Under the pieces are notes generated by a model that was not told the origin of the DNA, did no database searches, and saw only the letters and a program-made list of their open reading frames with translations. The translations under genes and the position numbers were made by a program. 64,000 bases of DNA from Rhynchopus euleeides (Eukaryota > Euglenozoa > Diplonemea > Diplonemida > Diplonemidae): positions 930,001-994,000 of the forward strand of contig OY723286.1 in assembly GCA_963210315.1 (NCBI GenBank), written 5' to 3'. Shown here one piece after another: positions 29,884 through 39,815 of the stretch (positions are counted from its first letter, which is position 1; each line of letters starts with the position of its first letter).

Positions 29884-31165
29884 GGAGACGGTGCATACAC
29901 ACACGTCCACACTGCACTGCGCGCACCGGGATGTGGCCACTCATGCTGCTGCACATAGTGGCACAGGGCACAGGACACAGAGGACACAGCAGCAAGCATA
30001 AACAGCGAGATGAAACAGCAAGAAGCGAAGTGCCACGTGGGCCCGCACGAGGCACAGCACAAGGCTGTGCCTCTGGCCTATGCGGTGACGGCGGACACCA
30101 CCCCACCGCCAACAGGCAGAGCCGCCAGCAGCGTTGGTGTGGGTGGTGTGGGGCGTGCCCCGATTCTACCATGCAGGGTCACACGTGGCAGCAGCACAAA
30201 ATGAAGCGAAACGAAGCGTAAACAAAGCAAAGGCATAACACCGTCAGGCAGCTCCGCAATAAACATCGGAGGCACACATGCATGTGTGGACATGCACGGA
30301 CAGATACGTATGCCCACAGTGGGGATCGCATCGAGAGCAGGTGCTCGATGTGCGTTCTGCACTGCAGCAAAAGACTCACGCGTGGTTGTGCGTGTGCGTG
30401 CAGGTGGGTGGAGGGGATCATCACCTGCGGAGCTGGTCCTCCTTCTTGCACGTGATGTTGATGCAGCACATCGTCTCGCGCTTGCACACCCCAGACACAA
30501 AGTCCGCGTCGGTGCACTCGGAATCCAGAACCTGCTCGAACCCGGCCCCGCAAGACGGGATCGCAAGGCAGCAGATCACAGGAACGTCCTGCACACACTT
30601 CCCCACCCCGGGCACCTCCTCCACGCACGTGTACCCCTGCCCGCACGTCGTCGCCGCACACGGGGCAGTCGAGGGCACGCACGCACCGCGCCCCTGCGCG
30701 TCCTCCAGGCACGTGAACCCACTGTCGCACCGGATCGCGTCGCACCCCACCACCACCGGGGAAGGCACAGGCGTGGGTGCGGCAGGCCGGCAGAAGCCCC
30801 ACCCGAACACCTCGCGGCACTCGTACCCTGCGCGGCACTGCACCACGGCACACCCACGGGGCAGCACCCACGACGGCAGGCACACCCCCAGGTCCCCGAT
30901 CGCAGCGCACTGCGTCCCCTCCAGGCACGTCACCGCCGCACACGGGTTCGTGGTGGCATCCACGCAGCGCGCCACACCGTCCTCCTCCACGCACGTCCAC
31001 CCTTGCGGGCACGACGTGGCCGCACACCCGGCGGTGTGCCCCGGCAGCTGTGCGTTGGCACCGGCCCACGCCACAGCGGCAACAAGTGCGATACGGCTCA
31101 GCATTGTGTGTGTTGGGTGTGTGTGCGTGGATGGCTCTGTGTGGATGTGGATGTACTGGGTGCAC
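29880..31165. repeat. Duplicated block with Cys-rich gene, copy 2
   Basis: Partner of 23868-25155, same orientation. Confidence 0.92.
30421..31104 (-). CDS. Secreted Cys-rich repeat protein with CC domain, copy 2
   Basis: 227 residues from ATG 31104, differing in only a few residues from 24410-25093. Signal peptide, short Cys modules and the C-terminal CC module are all intact, so both copies look functional. Only ~60 bp of the 5' flank is shared; beyond that the upstream sequence is different from that of copy 1, so the two may be regulated differently. Confidence 0.85.
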   Translation of the reverse strand: MLSRIALVAAVAWAGANAQLPGHTAGCAATSCPQGWTCVEEDGVARCVDATTNPCAAVTCLEGTQCAAIGDLGVCLPSWVLPRGCAVVQCRAGYECREVFGWGFCRPAAPTPVPSPVVVGCDAIRCDSGFTCLEDAQGRGACVPSTAPCAATTCGQGYTCVEEVPGVGKCVQDVPVICCLAIPSCGAGFEQVLDSECTDADFVSGVCKRETMCCINITCKKEDQLRR

Positions 31166-32775
31166 GTGTGTGGCTGTGGCTGCAGTAGGTGTGGAAAGCT
31201 GTGTCATGCGGGTGGGGTGGCACCTCCTTCTGAAGGATATGGCACCTGCGCAAGGGTGTCTTGGCCTTAGTCTTGGTCAACAAGTGCGACAACATGTACG
31301 GAGGCCATCCAGGGGAGGGGCATGCGTGGTGGGGGGGAGTCATGCCACAATGCAAACTAGTAACTGGACTCAGACCGGTTGCTCTCACCTCACAACACCC
31401 GGCACAACATAAGTCAAACCTCAAGCAGCTGGGGCACAACGCCACACAGCGGCTGACATAAGGTCAGCCGAGGCCGAGACCGAGGCCCAGGCACACATAA
31501 ACCCCGGATACTAAAAACAACCCCTTCTTCTTGTTCTTCTTCTTCACCGCATGCTTCGTTTGATGACTGCCGCTGGGCCACAACAGCCCCCGCGCAACCT
31601 CCCTCCCATCCACCCAACACCCAAAAGGGAGTAGCGCGGCGGCAGCATCAAAGAAGTGGAGACGGGCTCTTCCGATCGCTTCGGGGAAACACAGAACACA
31701 GCCCCCATCCAAGGGGCCTGGGAGGGGCGGGGGGGCGAGTGCCGCACACCGACAGCTTGACGAATCATAGCGGTGGGGGGTGCGTCACTTCATAATATTA
31801 TACCAGGGGGGAATGGGATGTGATGCAGTTGTGTTGAAATCTCTTCTTGAATCAAGTTTGGCCGACATCAGGAAGTCACACACACACACAGCAAACCCGC
31901 TGCAACCGAATCCACGCACATGCCGCCCTGCCTTGCTGGTGTCTATGTGTTCTCTGGAACTGTGGCAGCCCAGGGAAGCGCAGGGAGGGCGCCACGCGCA
32001 CAGGATTGCAGCACACTGTGTGTGGTGTGCCCTGTTCTATCTCAAGGAGCATGTGCCGGGAGTCTCGGGGGACGGCGGAAACTGGGCACACAGCCCGGTT
32101 ACCCACCTTCCAATGTCCAATACTCCGGCGTAGTTGTACCTCGTCCCACCGCCTCAGAGAGACGCCACCAGCCCGGGGATACCCTGCCCGAGTGTGGTGT
32201 GATGTGGGGAGAAGGACAAGAGACAACATAACATAAAGGGGGGGGGGGGGATGGGGAATGGGGCAACAGCAAATGCAACAGTAAAGCTAGAAAGGGTTCC
32301 GGGTCTGTCCACTGCAGCAGGGGGTGAGAGACCCCACCCTGCAAACCCACGGAGGCGCCGGGCCGCGTTTGCTGAACACCCGCACCCCGTCGGGGGGCGG
32401 TGAAACGCACGCAGCTTCCGGGCGGTGGTAGGTCGTTGGTAGAAAGCGCGTGGAACAAGGAAACAGGCACCAGCAAGGGCGGATAACAGGAATAAGTTAT
32501 AACGATGATAATGCGATGATGAGGACAGAAAGGCAAGGGATGTCGCGGGTGGGGGGCACCTTGCGGTACCACACTCTATCCCGTGCCATCCCACCATGCC
32601 ACGCAGACAAAGAACCCGAGGGCTCTTCACGAGGGGAGTGGGTACGCGACAAACACCAAACTCAGATGAACCTTCAAATGTGTGATGAGGGTGGGTGGGA
32701 GTAGGGGACAGGGGGCAGACCATGTGTCTGCCCCCTCGCCCCCAACCCAGCACCAGCATCAAGGACAATCAGGTT
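31166..32775. other. Intergenic, no supported gene
   Basis: About 1.6 kb. It holds the second copy of a short repeat (31370-31412), a C/T-rich TTCTTCTTG patch near 31527-31545 and a G run at about 32239-32250. No gene or RNA recognised. Confidence 0.45.
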
Positions 32776-33778
32776 CTACTGGCACCACTTGCGCGACCGG
32801 CTGCCCACACACCTCAGCCCCCAGGAGCAGCAGCCCTCGTTCCTGGTGCACGAGCCCCACCTCGAGATCCGGCGCCAGCACCGTGAGGGGCGCGGCTGGG
32901 GACGCGGTGCGGGTGCGGGGCGGGGTGCCGGTGCGCTGCCCCCGATCAGACGGCAGGACCAGCTGGTGCAGGAGGAGCGGCACTGCGCGGGGCGCCCCGA
33001 CACCTGGTAGCACCGCGTCCCCGACCGGCAGCAGTTGGGGGACGACCCACAGCGGGACCACATCCCCAGCCTCCACCTGCACGACCCCGGGCTCGGGCGG
33101 GGCTGGGGGCGAGGCTGAGGGCGGGGCTGCGGACGCGGCTGGGGGCGGGGTGCCGGGCCTGGCCCCGGAGCAGGACCACCCCCGCTGTTGGACACACGCA
33201 CACGCACCGTGCATGTCGCAGACGACCCGCCAGACCCGGTGAAGGTGGCGCTCAGCGTGTAGGTCTGCCCCACCATGTCACGCGTCGGGGTGAACCGCAC
33301 CTCCGCGGCCCCCGTGTCCCGCAGCGTCGACCCGTCGCGCATCGTGTAGCGCACACCCGACTTGGCGGTCGTCCCGCTGTACGACACACGCATCGACCGC
33401 GACGGGTCGTACACCGCGTTGAAGTCGACGATGAAGGTGCGCGACGGCTGCACCGTGTGCGTCTGCGTCGCCCCCACAGACGCCAGGCACCGCGGGCGCA
33501 TGAAGGTCCGGGAGCACCCGTTGTACATGAAGTCGATGGCGGCCACGTCCCCTGCGCTCAGCCCGTTGCGCTGCCCGATCGGGGACGGGGCGATGATAGT
33601 CGGGCGCCTCCCGATGCGGAACCCGTTCGGCCCGTAGTGCATGATGGACCCGTAGTCGTACTTCCCCATGTCGCGCCCGTCACGCCGGTTCTTGTTGAAG
33701 TTCCCCTCCATCCCGCGCTGCACCTGCGACAGGTCGACACGCACGAACCTGTCGCGGTCCTTGCGCGACTGTTCATGG

Positions 33779-33798
33779 CTGAGTCCAAGGCTGTGGCC
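33779..33798. repeat. Target-site duplication of LINE-B, 3' side
   Basis: CTGAGTCCAAGGCTGTGGCC, repeated exactly at 41814-41833. On the gene strand it encodes G-H-S-L-G-L of the astacin zinc motif. Confidence 0.95.
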
Positions 33799-33857
33799 TT
33801 CGACTTGTTTGGGATGGAGCGGCCTATCCAGGGCGCAGCCATCCACACAGCTACCCG

Positions 33858-36800
33858 CTATCGTGGTGCCTCCGGCTCCCCCTTCCCCAATGTCACGCGG
33901 CTCTGCCCAATGTCGAGCTCCTCGACCGCCTTGTTCGCCAGCCTGTCGGCTTGCTTGTTGTAGTGTCTCAGTACATGCCGTAGCGAGACCTCCGCCCCCG
34001 ACCCCCTGAGTCGGACTAGCAGCGACACTGCCTCGTCGCGTAGCGGGATGAGCTCAGGTGCCTTGCAAGCTATGTCACGGTTTGCCTGACTAATCACCAG
34101 GCTGCTGTCTCCGTATACCCTCGCGGTTCCCGTGAACTGTATGGCCAGCAACCGCTGAAGACATCTCAGGAGTCCGGTGTACTCAGCCACGTTGATCGTG
34201 TCGGCGTCCGGCAACCGCTCGCACAAATCCCATCTGCGCTTTTTCCCGGATCCGTAGTGCACCGCACCCACGCCCGTACCCGCCCGTCTCTTCGCCCTGG
34301 CGCTCTCCGCGCGCATCGAGCCATCGAAGAACAGATTCGTTTCGGCGTCCACCGGCAGCAGGTCCTCCTGCTTGGCCCGTGCTTGGTCCGCCGCCGCTTC
34401 CTCCTCATATTGCCGCAGCCGTCCCGGCCGGGAGTCCTGGTTGGTATACTGCGGCACCTGCATTGTGGTCCAGGAACCCTCGTGGGTTGTGACCCGCTCC
34501 GCCAGCTCCCGCAGTGCGTCCTCTACCACACTCTGCGCCGCGAGGATGGGCCTGTACGTCAGCCCCGTGGTGTTGTCCCCGTAGAAGGAACGCAATGCCG
34601 GGCAGTGTTCTATGACCTTGCCGGAGAAGACATACGGCCCCGCCACCTTCTGCATCGCCCGAAGACAGGCTGAGATGGCCCCCGCCTTCTGCCGCATGGT
34701 CGTTGCCTCCGTGTTCGGCTGCCCCCTGCCGGTATACTGACGTAAGCGGTCGCCGGTATACGCCTCAAAGTCCATCGCGAGTTCGGAGTAGGACACAGTC
34801 CTCCTCGCGTTGTGACGCATGTCCGGCCACACCAGTGCCCCCAGCCAGCCCCGCAAAGCCGCGTACGTCGTTGGCCCCAAATTCCAGCTCTTCGGGGGCG
34901 GACCCCTAGGGATGACGTCATCATACTTCGTATGTGGCGCCCCCGGTGCCCAATTCCACGGATAGGCCGTGTCCGACTTAACCGCCGTCGACTCCCTCGT
35001 TTGCGCCCCCAGGAGCTGCTTGCGCCGGAGGATGATCTCCGCGTACATGCGCAGCAGCGCCGACAGTGCGCTCTTGTTGGACATCGTAGCCATCATGCGA
35101 AACCCCGTGGGTAGTAGTCCATTCCGCCGCAGACACTCCGGCCAAGATGTCCGATCCGCCGCCACCAGTGCCGCGTATTCCTCCATGTCCCGCACGGACT
35201 GCGTTTCCGGGCACCCCCACCACATGTGTTGGTGATCTTCGTCCGCCTGCCCGCACAGCTTGCACGTGGGGGATTCCCGTTCCTCCGGCTTGCCGCCCTC
35301 CCGGGACTTGCGTTCCTGCGTTACCTGATCTCCCACCAGGATGCTCCGCATGATGCCCGTTCGATAGGCCCCCGGCTCGTCCTGCAGTATCTTCGCCGTG
35401 AGCTTGTACTGCACACCCCGACCTATACCCTGCGTGTCATCGCGGCCCTGCCTCTCGATCGCTGCGTACTTGCCGGTGCGCATGGCCTCCCGCAGCGCGT
35501 GTTGCAAGGCCCCCCTGTCAGGCGCGTCCAGCCCCCAGGCCTCACCACTCGGCAACACTATTTCCTGCTGAGTCGACCAGGACCACCCCAACGTCGCCAC
35601 GTCGTCCCGCAGTAGCCCCATCGGCCCTGGCGTCTTAGGCTGACCTGCCCTGGGGGGGTTCTGGCGTAGCCGCCACACCTCCTTCACCAAATCTCCCATC
35701 CGCCCCGTGCCGTCTGTGTTGATGACCGTGTTGAACGCCAACACCCTTTGGTATGCCGAGTATGACGAGGGGTCCACTCGGTGCTGGGGGGCCAGTAGCA
35801 CCAGTGCCAGCTCCTGGCACCGCCTTGTGCGCCGCGATCCCCACAGCGCCCTCATCACCCCTCTGTGCAGCGACTGCATGCTCCCCACCAGGGGCCTCGC
35901 CACGTGTATCCCATATGTTGCTGAGGGCATGGACCTCGTCGCGATCACTTGCACCTTAGCATCGTACGACAGGTTGAGGTGCTGTAGCCGCCGCAATATC
36001 TGCAACTCCTTGAGTATGCGGTCGTCTAGCGGCCCTCCTCTCTTGGGGGTTGCCTTCAGGGATATAGGCGCCTGCAGGTCGCCGAACGACCCGATCGCCT
36101 GCACCAGTTTGTGGCCCCCGACCTGCAGGTCCAGCTTCTGCTCGCGGTTGGTGCTGAAGCAGACCCCCTTGTCCCCGTACTCCATCGACGTGGCATCACT
36201 GAACTCCTGCGATATCTCCAGGGCCCTTTTGAGGTCATCGAGAGTGCGCGAAAGGATCTTTGTGTCGTCCGCATAAACACCCGTCGTGCAGTTCGTGCCC
36301 GCCGTCACCGCCCTGTCCCACACACTCATCAACGCGTTCAGTACCACCACCGACAGAGCGCACCCCTGCAGGATGCCGTTGGCCGCCTGGAATTCCTCCC
36401 CCACACTGCCGTGTATGCGGAAGCGGCGCCGGAGTCCTCGGTACATGGCCCGCATCGGCCTAATCACCCGCAGGTCCAACCCCATCCTCTCCAGAAGACT
36501 GAACGCAATGTCCCACGGCACCGTGTCGAAGCACTTCTTGATGTCGAGGAGTGCCCCCCGCAGATGCTGACCCGTCAGCACCGCCCTTTCGATCAGTAGC
36601 GCCGTGTGCATGTATGCGTGCAGCGTGCCCCTGCCTTTGCGGAACCCGTACATGTTAGGCGTCGCCCACGATTCCTGCCATTCCAGCAAATCCACCATCC
36701 GCGTTTTCACCCACAGCCTGTACACAGCGGACATCACTGTGATGGGCCGGTGTTGAAGCGGCGAGGGGTCTTCCACCTTCGGGATCATGCTGATGGTTAC

Positions 36801-39392
36801 CTGCATTAGCGCCTCCGGCCACACCCCCGATGTCTCAACCTCGTTGAGTACCACCGCGAGGTTGTCCAGCATCGGCGCAGGCAGCGCCTTCAGCTCCTCG
36901 GCGTGCCACCCATCCAGGCCGGCCGCCTTCCCCCCCGCGGTCCTCGTCAGCGCCGCCCGCAGCATGTCCCCCGTCAGTGGGTCTAGCACCAGTGGGACCA
37001 CCTGGATGTGGTGCTCGTACCTCCTGCGGAAGTCGCTCCAGCTCGGGCAACTAGCCATATGCTTCTGCATGATGGGGAGCCAGGCCCCGCGAACCTCCGC
37101 GTCCATGCTTTGACGCTCGGCGGTGTCCCCACCCTCGGTCCGCATGATGGCTTCCCGTCGCGGCTGGCCCCTTAACATCCTGTAGACCTGCCCCCTTTCC
37201 CTGTGCCAGGTGTCCCGCAGACGTCGGTGCTGTCTGACCCTGCGCTCACTGTCTATCAGCGCTCGTTCATCCGCAATCCGCTTGTCCACATCCTCGAGTA
37301 ATCTGTCCACTTCCCTCACCGAAGGCGTCTCACTCAGCCCCTCCTCCCGCTCACGACACGCCTCCCACAGCCTCTGCACTCGCACCGGGATTTGACCCCC
37401 TTCCCGCAGCCGGCGTTGGGCATCTCGCAGTTGTCGATCTTCTTTCAGCAGCCTGTGCATCTGGACCGTCACCGCCCCTTGCTCGCTCCAGTGCTCCCGG
37501 GCGCACAACCACTGCTGCTGCATCCGCGGCGATTGTCCCTTCCCAACCCAGGCCCGGTCCGCCGCGTCCACAGCGTGATGGCCCGCTAGTTGGGCCGCCG
37601 CGTCCCGGCACCAACCGTCCCACATGCCCTGCAGGTCTCCCACCCCAGTGCCGCTCCAGATCTCTCGACGCCTGGCGCACGCCTCTGCCGCCGCCGTCCT
37701 CGCTCGCTCCCGCTCCTCCTGTGACATCTTTGCGCGCAGCTCCCCCCTCGGCGCACCGCTGAGGCGTGTTACCCGCTGTCGATACGCCGGAAGATGTAGC
37801 ACCGTGTCCACCGCCCGGTGTGTCGCGATGCAGACCTCCGTCGCGTCGCATTCCGTCAACCCGCAAACGGCCACCTTGTTCGCGAACACCGCGTCTATGC
37901 GGCTCCCGCCCTTCCCGGCCGTGACCGTGCTGGTCGGGCTCCGCCCCGCACGCCGTGCCTGCTCGTCCGCACAGTCAAACCACTGCCCGCTCGCAACGTG
38001 CGCCGCGATCGCCGAGGAGTGCGAAGGGTCCGGGAAGGTGTTGAAGTCCCCCATGACCAGCACCGGCACGTCCCCCAGAGCCGAAGCCTCGTGGAGCACC
38101 TTCACGAGAAACTGCTCCCTCTCATCCTCCTGCTGCGCTCCCTGACCCACCGGCGCGTACACCACCACGATATGCAGGAAATGGGCGCCCTTTCCGTACG
38201 CCAGTTTTGCGTGGAGGTATCTGCACGTCTGCCACAGCCCCTTCGCTGCCTTCGTCGTCGGCTGTACCAGAGCACACGGTATTCCACTCCTGACCAGTAG
38301 CCCGACTCCGAGGTGCTCCCCACCCGCTTCGGTCCGCGCCGCTGGCATTAGTTGAACAGCCGACCCCCAGAGCGCCGTCCATCCCGCGGCCCGCAGCTTC
38401 GTCGTTTGCTCCCTCTGGGCCTTCTCCGTCAGCCTCGTCTCCTGCAGCGCAGTGACGTCCACCTGCCAGCTCGCCACCTCCTCCTGCCTCCGGTGCATGG
38501 AGGTGACGTTGGCCGTGCGCAGCAGCAGTGTGTCCTGCCTCCACCGCGCCCGCCTGCCGCTGGGCCGTGACACCGGGGCCCGCACCTGCCCCCTGCCTGT
38601 CCCTGGGACTGCCACCCCTCCTCTGGCTCCGCCGTGCACCCTCTCCAGCTCGACAAGCCGCACCTTGTCCTCCTTCGCTGCACGCCTCTCTTGGAGCAAC
38701 TGCATCGTCCGGAGAGGGAGGTGCACCACGTCGTAGTGTTCCGGCCGATACGCAAGGACCGCCTGCCTACTTGCCCCCTCCGGACCGTAGGCCATGACGT
38801 AGTCCCGCTGCCTCGCATTCAGGACCCATACCGTGGCCCCCAGCGCCTCCGCAAGTGCTGCCAGCGTCAGCTCATCACCGTACTCCCTGTCCACAGCCGC
38901 CTTCGCCTTGTATGCCGCCCACTCCTCCTCCGATCCATCAAACGATAGGCGATACCCCGGTTCGCTCCCCAGCGTCATCGCCATGGCCGCCCGTGCGCTC
39001 GCCGCCGTGCCTCCGCACTGCAACGCCACCGCCGCGAATTGGCAGTTGCCATCCCCGGCCACTCCGGTCCTCCGACCCAGCATCCCCTTCACGGCTTCGT
39101 CCAGCCACTCTTCATCCCGCACCACTCCCTCAGGGCACAGCAGCTCGCCGTCGTCACCACCGCCACGCAGCCACCCCTGTCGCGGACCACTGTCCGTCTC
39201 TCTATCGGCGAACCGCAGTCCGCTCGTTCCCAGCTGCGGGCCGCGGCCCGACTTCACGTCGGCGGACCTGGGTCCGCCTGTTCTATGTCCCGGACCGCGG
39301 TCCGTAGGCCCCGTTTCGCCCTGTGTCCATCTGACATCAACACAGCCAGCGTCTATGTCCTCCCCCCTGCTGAAAGGGGGGGTCCCCACCAT
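33858..39392 (-). CDS. LINE-B ORF2: OTU protease, endonuclease, reverse transcriptase, RNase H
   Basis: Start chosen at ATG 39392 (MVGTPPFSRGED), 27 bp after the ORF1 stop codon; the frame is open a further 312 codons upstream, but there it overlaps ORF1 and looks like shadow. 1844 residues. OTU domain ~110-226: GDGNCQFAAVALQC (catalytic Cys117) and YRPEHYDVVHLP (His219). APE-type endonuclease ~288-520: RTANVTSM, ALQETRL, VLVMGDFNTFPD, SRIDAVFANK, THRAVD. Reverse transcriptase with GKAAGLDGWHAEELK, LLDIKKCFDTVPW, ILQGCALSV and YADDTKIL (~1040). Zinc knuckle CKLCGQADEDHQHMWWGC (~1375). RNase H 1684-1825: LFFDGS, NVAEYTGLL, VYGDSSLV and NKQADRLANKA, all four acidic residues present. Ends KGEPEAPR. 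The enzyme would nick target DNA and copy the element RNA. Confidence 0.92.
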   Translation of the reverse strand: MVGTPPFSRGEDIDAGCVDVRWTQGETGPTDRGPGHRTGGPRSADVKSGRGPQLGTSGLRFADRETDSGPRQGWLRGGGDDGELLCPEGVVRDEEWLDEAVKGMLGRRTGVAGDGNCQFAAVALQCGGTAASARAAMAMTLGSEPGYRLSFDGSEEEWAAYKAKAAVDREYGDELTLAALAEALGATVWVLNARQRDYVMAYGPEGASRQAVLAYRPEHYDVVHLPLRTMQLLQERRAAKEDKVRLVELERVHGGARGGVAVPGTGRGQVRAPVSRPSGRRARWRQDTLLLRTANVTSMHRRQEEVASWQVDVTALQETRLTEKAQREQTTKLRAAGWTALWGSAVQLMPAARTEAGGEHLGVGLLVRSGIPCALVQPTTKAAKGLWQTCRYLHAKLAYGKGAHFLHIVVVYAPVGQGAQQEDEREQFLVKVLHEASALGDVPVLVMGDFNTFPDPSHSSAIAAHVASGQWFDCADEQARRAGRSPTSTVTAGKGGSRIDAVFANKVAVCGLTECDATEVCIATHRAVDTVLHLPAYRQRVTRLSGAPRGELRAKMSQEERERARTAAAEACARRREIWSGTGVGDLQGMWDGWCRDAAAQLAGHHAVDAADRAWVGKGQSPRMQQQWLCAREHWSEQGAVTVQMHRLLKEDRQLRDAQRRLREGGQIPVRVQRLWEACREREEGLSETPSVREVDRLLEDVDKRIADERALIDSERRVRQHRRLRDTWHRERGQVYRMLRGQPRREAIMRTEGGDTAERQSMDAEVRGAWLPIMQKHMASCPSWSDFRRRYEHHIQVVPLVLDPLTGDMLRAALTRTAGGKAAGLDGWHAEELKALPAPMLDNLAVVLNEVETSGVWPEALMQVTISMIPKVEDPSPLQHRPITVMSAVYRLWVKTRMVDLLEWQESWATPNMYGFRKGRGTLHAYMHTALLIERAVLTGQHLRGALLDIKKCFDTVPWDIAFSLLERMGLDLRVIRPMRAMYRGLRRRFRIHGSVGEEFQAANGILQGCALSVVVLNALMSVWDRAVTAGTNCTTGVYADDTKILSRTLDDLKRALEISQEFSDATSMEYGDKGVCFSTNREQKLDLQVGGHKLVQAIGSFGDLQAPISLKATPKRGGPLDDRILKELQILRRLQHLNLSYDAKVQVIATRSMPSATYGIHVARPLVGSMQSLHRGVMRALWGSRRTRRCQELALVLLAPQHRVDPSSYSAYQRVLAFNTVINTDGTGRMGDLVKEVWRLRQNPPRAGQPKTPGPMGLLRDDVATLGWSWSTQQEIVLPSGEAWGLDAPDRGALQHALREAMRTGKYAAIERQGRDDTQGIGRGVQYKLTAKILQDEPGAYRTGIMRSILVGDQVTQERKSREGGKPEERESPTCKLCGQADEDHQHMWWGCPETQSVRDMEEYAALVAADRTSWPECLRRNGLLPTGFRMMATMSNKSALSALLRMYAEIILRRKQLLGAQTRESTAVKSDTAYPWNWAPGAPHTKYDDVIPRGPPPKSWNLGPTTYAALRGWLGALVWPDMRHNARRTVSYSELAMDFEAYTGDRLRQYTGRGQPNTEATTMRQKAGAISACLRAMQKVAGPYVFSGKVIEHCPALRSFYGDNTTGLTYRPILAAQSVVEDALRELAERVTTHEGSWTTMQVPQYTNQDSRPGRLRQYEEEAAADQARAKQEDLLPVDAETNLFFDGSMRAESARAKRRAGTGVGAVHYGSGKKRRWDLCERLPDADTINVAEYTGLLRCLQRLLAIQFTGTARVYGDSSLVISQANRDIACKAPELIPLRDEAVSLLVRLRGSGAEVSLRHVLRHYNKQADRLANKAVEELDIGQSRVTLGKGEPEAPR

Positions 39393-39418
39393 TGCGGAGT
39401 GTCGCCCCGTCTCCGTTC

Positions 39419-39783
39419 TCACCGCCCGCTCCCCCTGCGGTCCCTCCCTGCACCTGCCGCCTCCGACTCTTTGTCCTGCAGAAGTCGAAGGATCTGCTCC
39501 TGCATTTCCTGCATGGCGGCCTGCCCCGTGCTTAGATCCCGGATCTCCCCCGCTTGCGCCTGTTGCAACATATCCAGCTGGCGCGGGACGCCGGCCAGCT
39601 CCTCGCACGCTTTTTCCACATTGTCGAACTGCGCCGCCGTCTCCCGGACGTGACCCGTCATGTCCTCCGAGAGCGTCTCCACGCGCGCCGCGAGCGTCTC
39701 CACCATCCGCATTTGTTTCTCCAGCTGGTCCTCCATCTCCTGCTTCCACCGTTGTTGCTGCTGTTGCTGCTGTTGCTGCTGTT

Positions 39784-39815
<32 letters not shown>

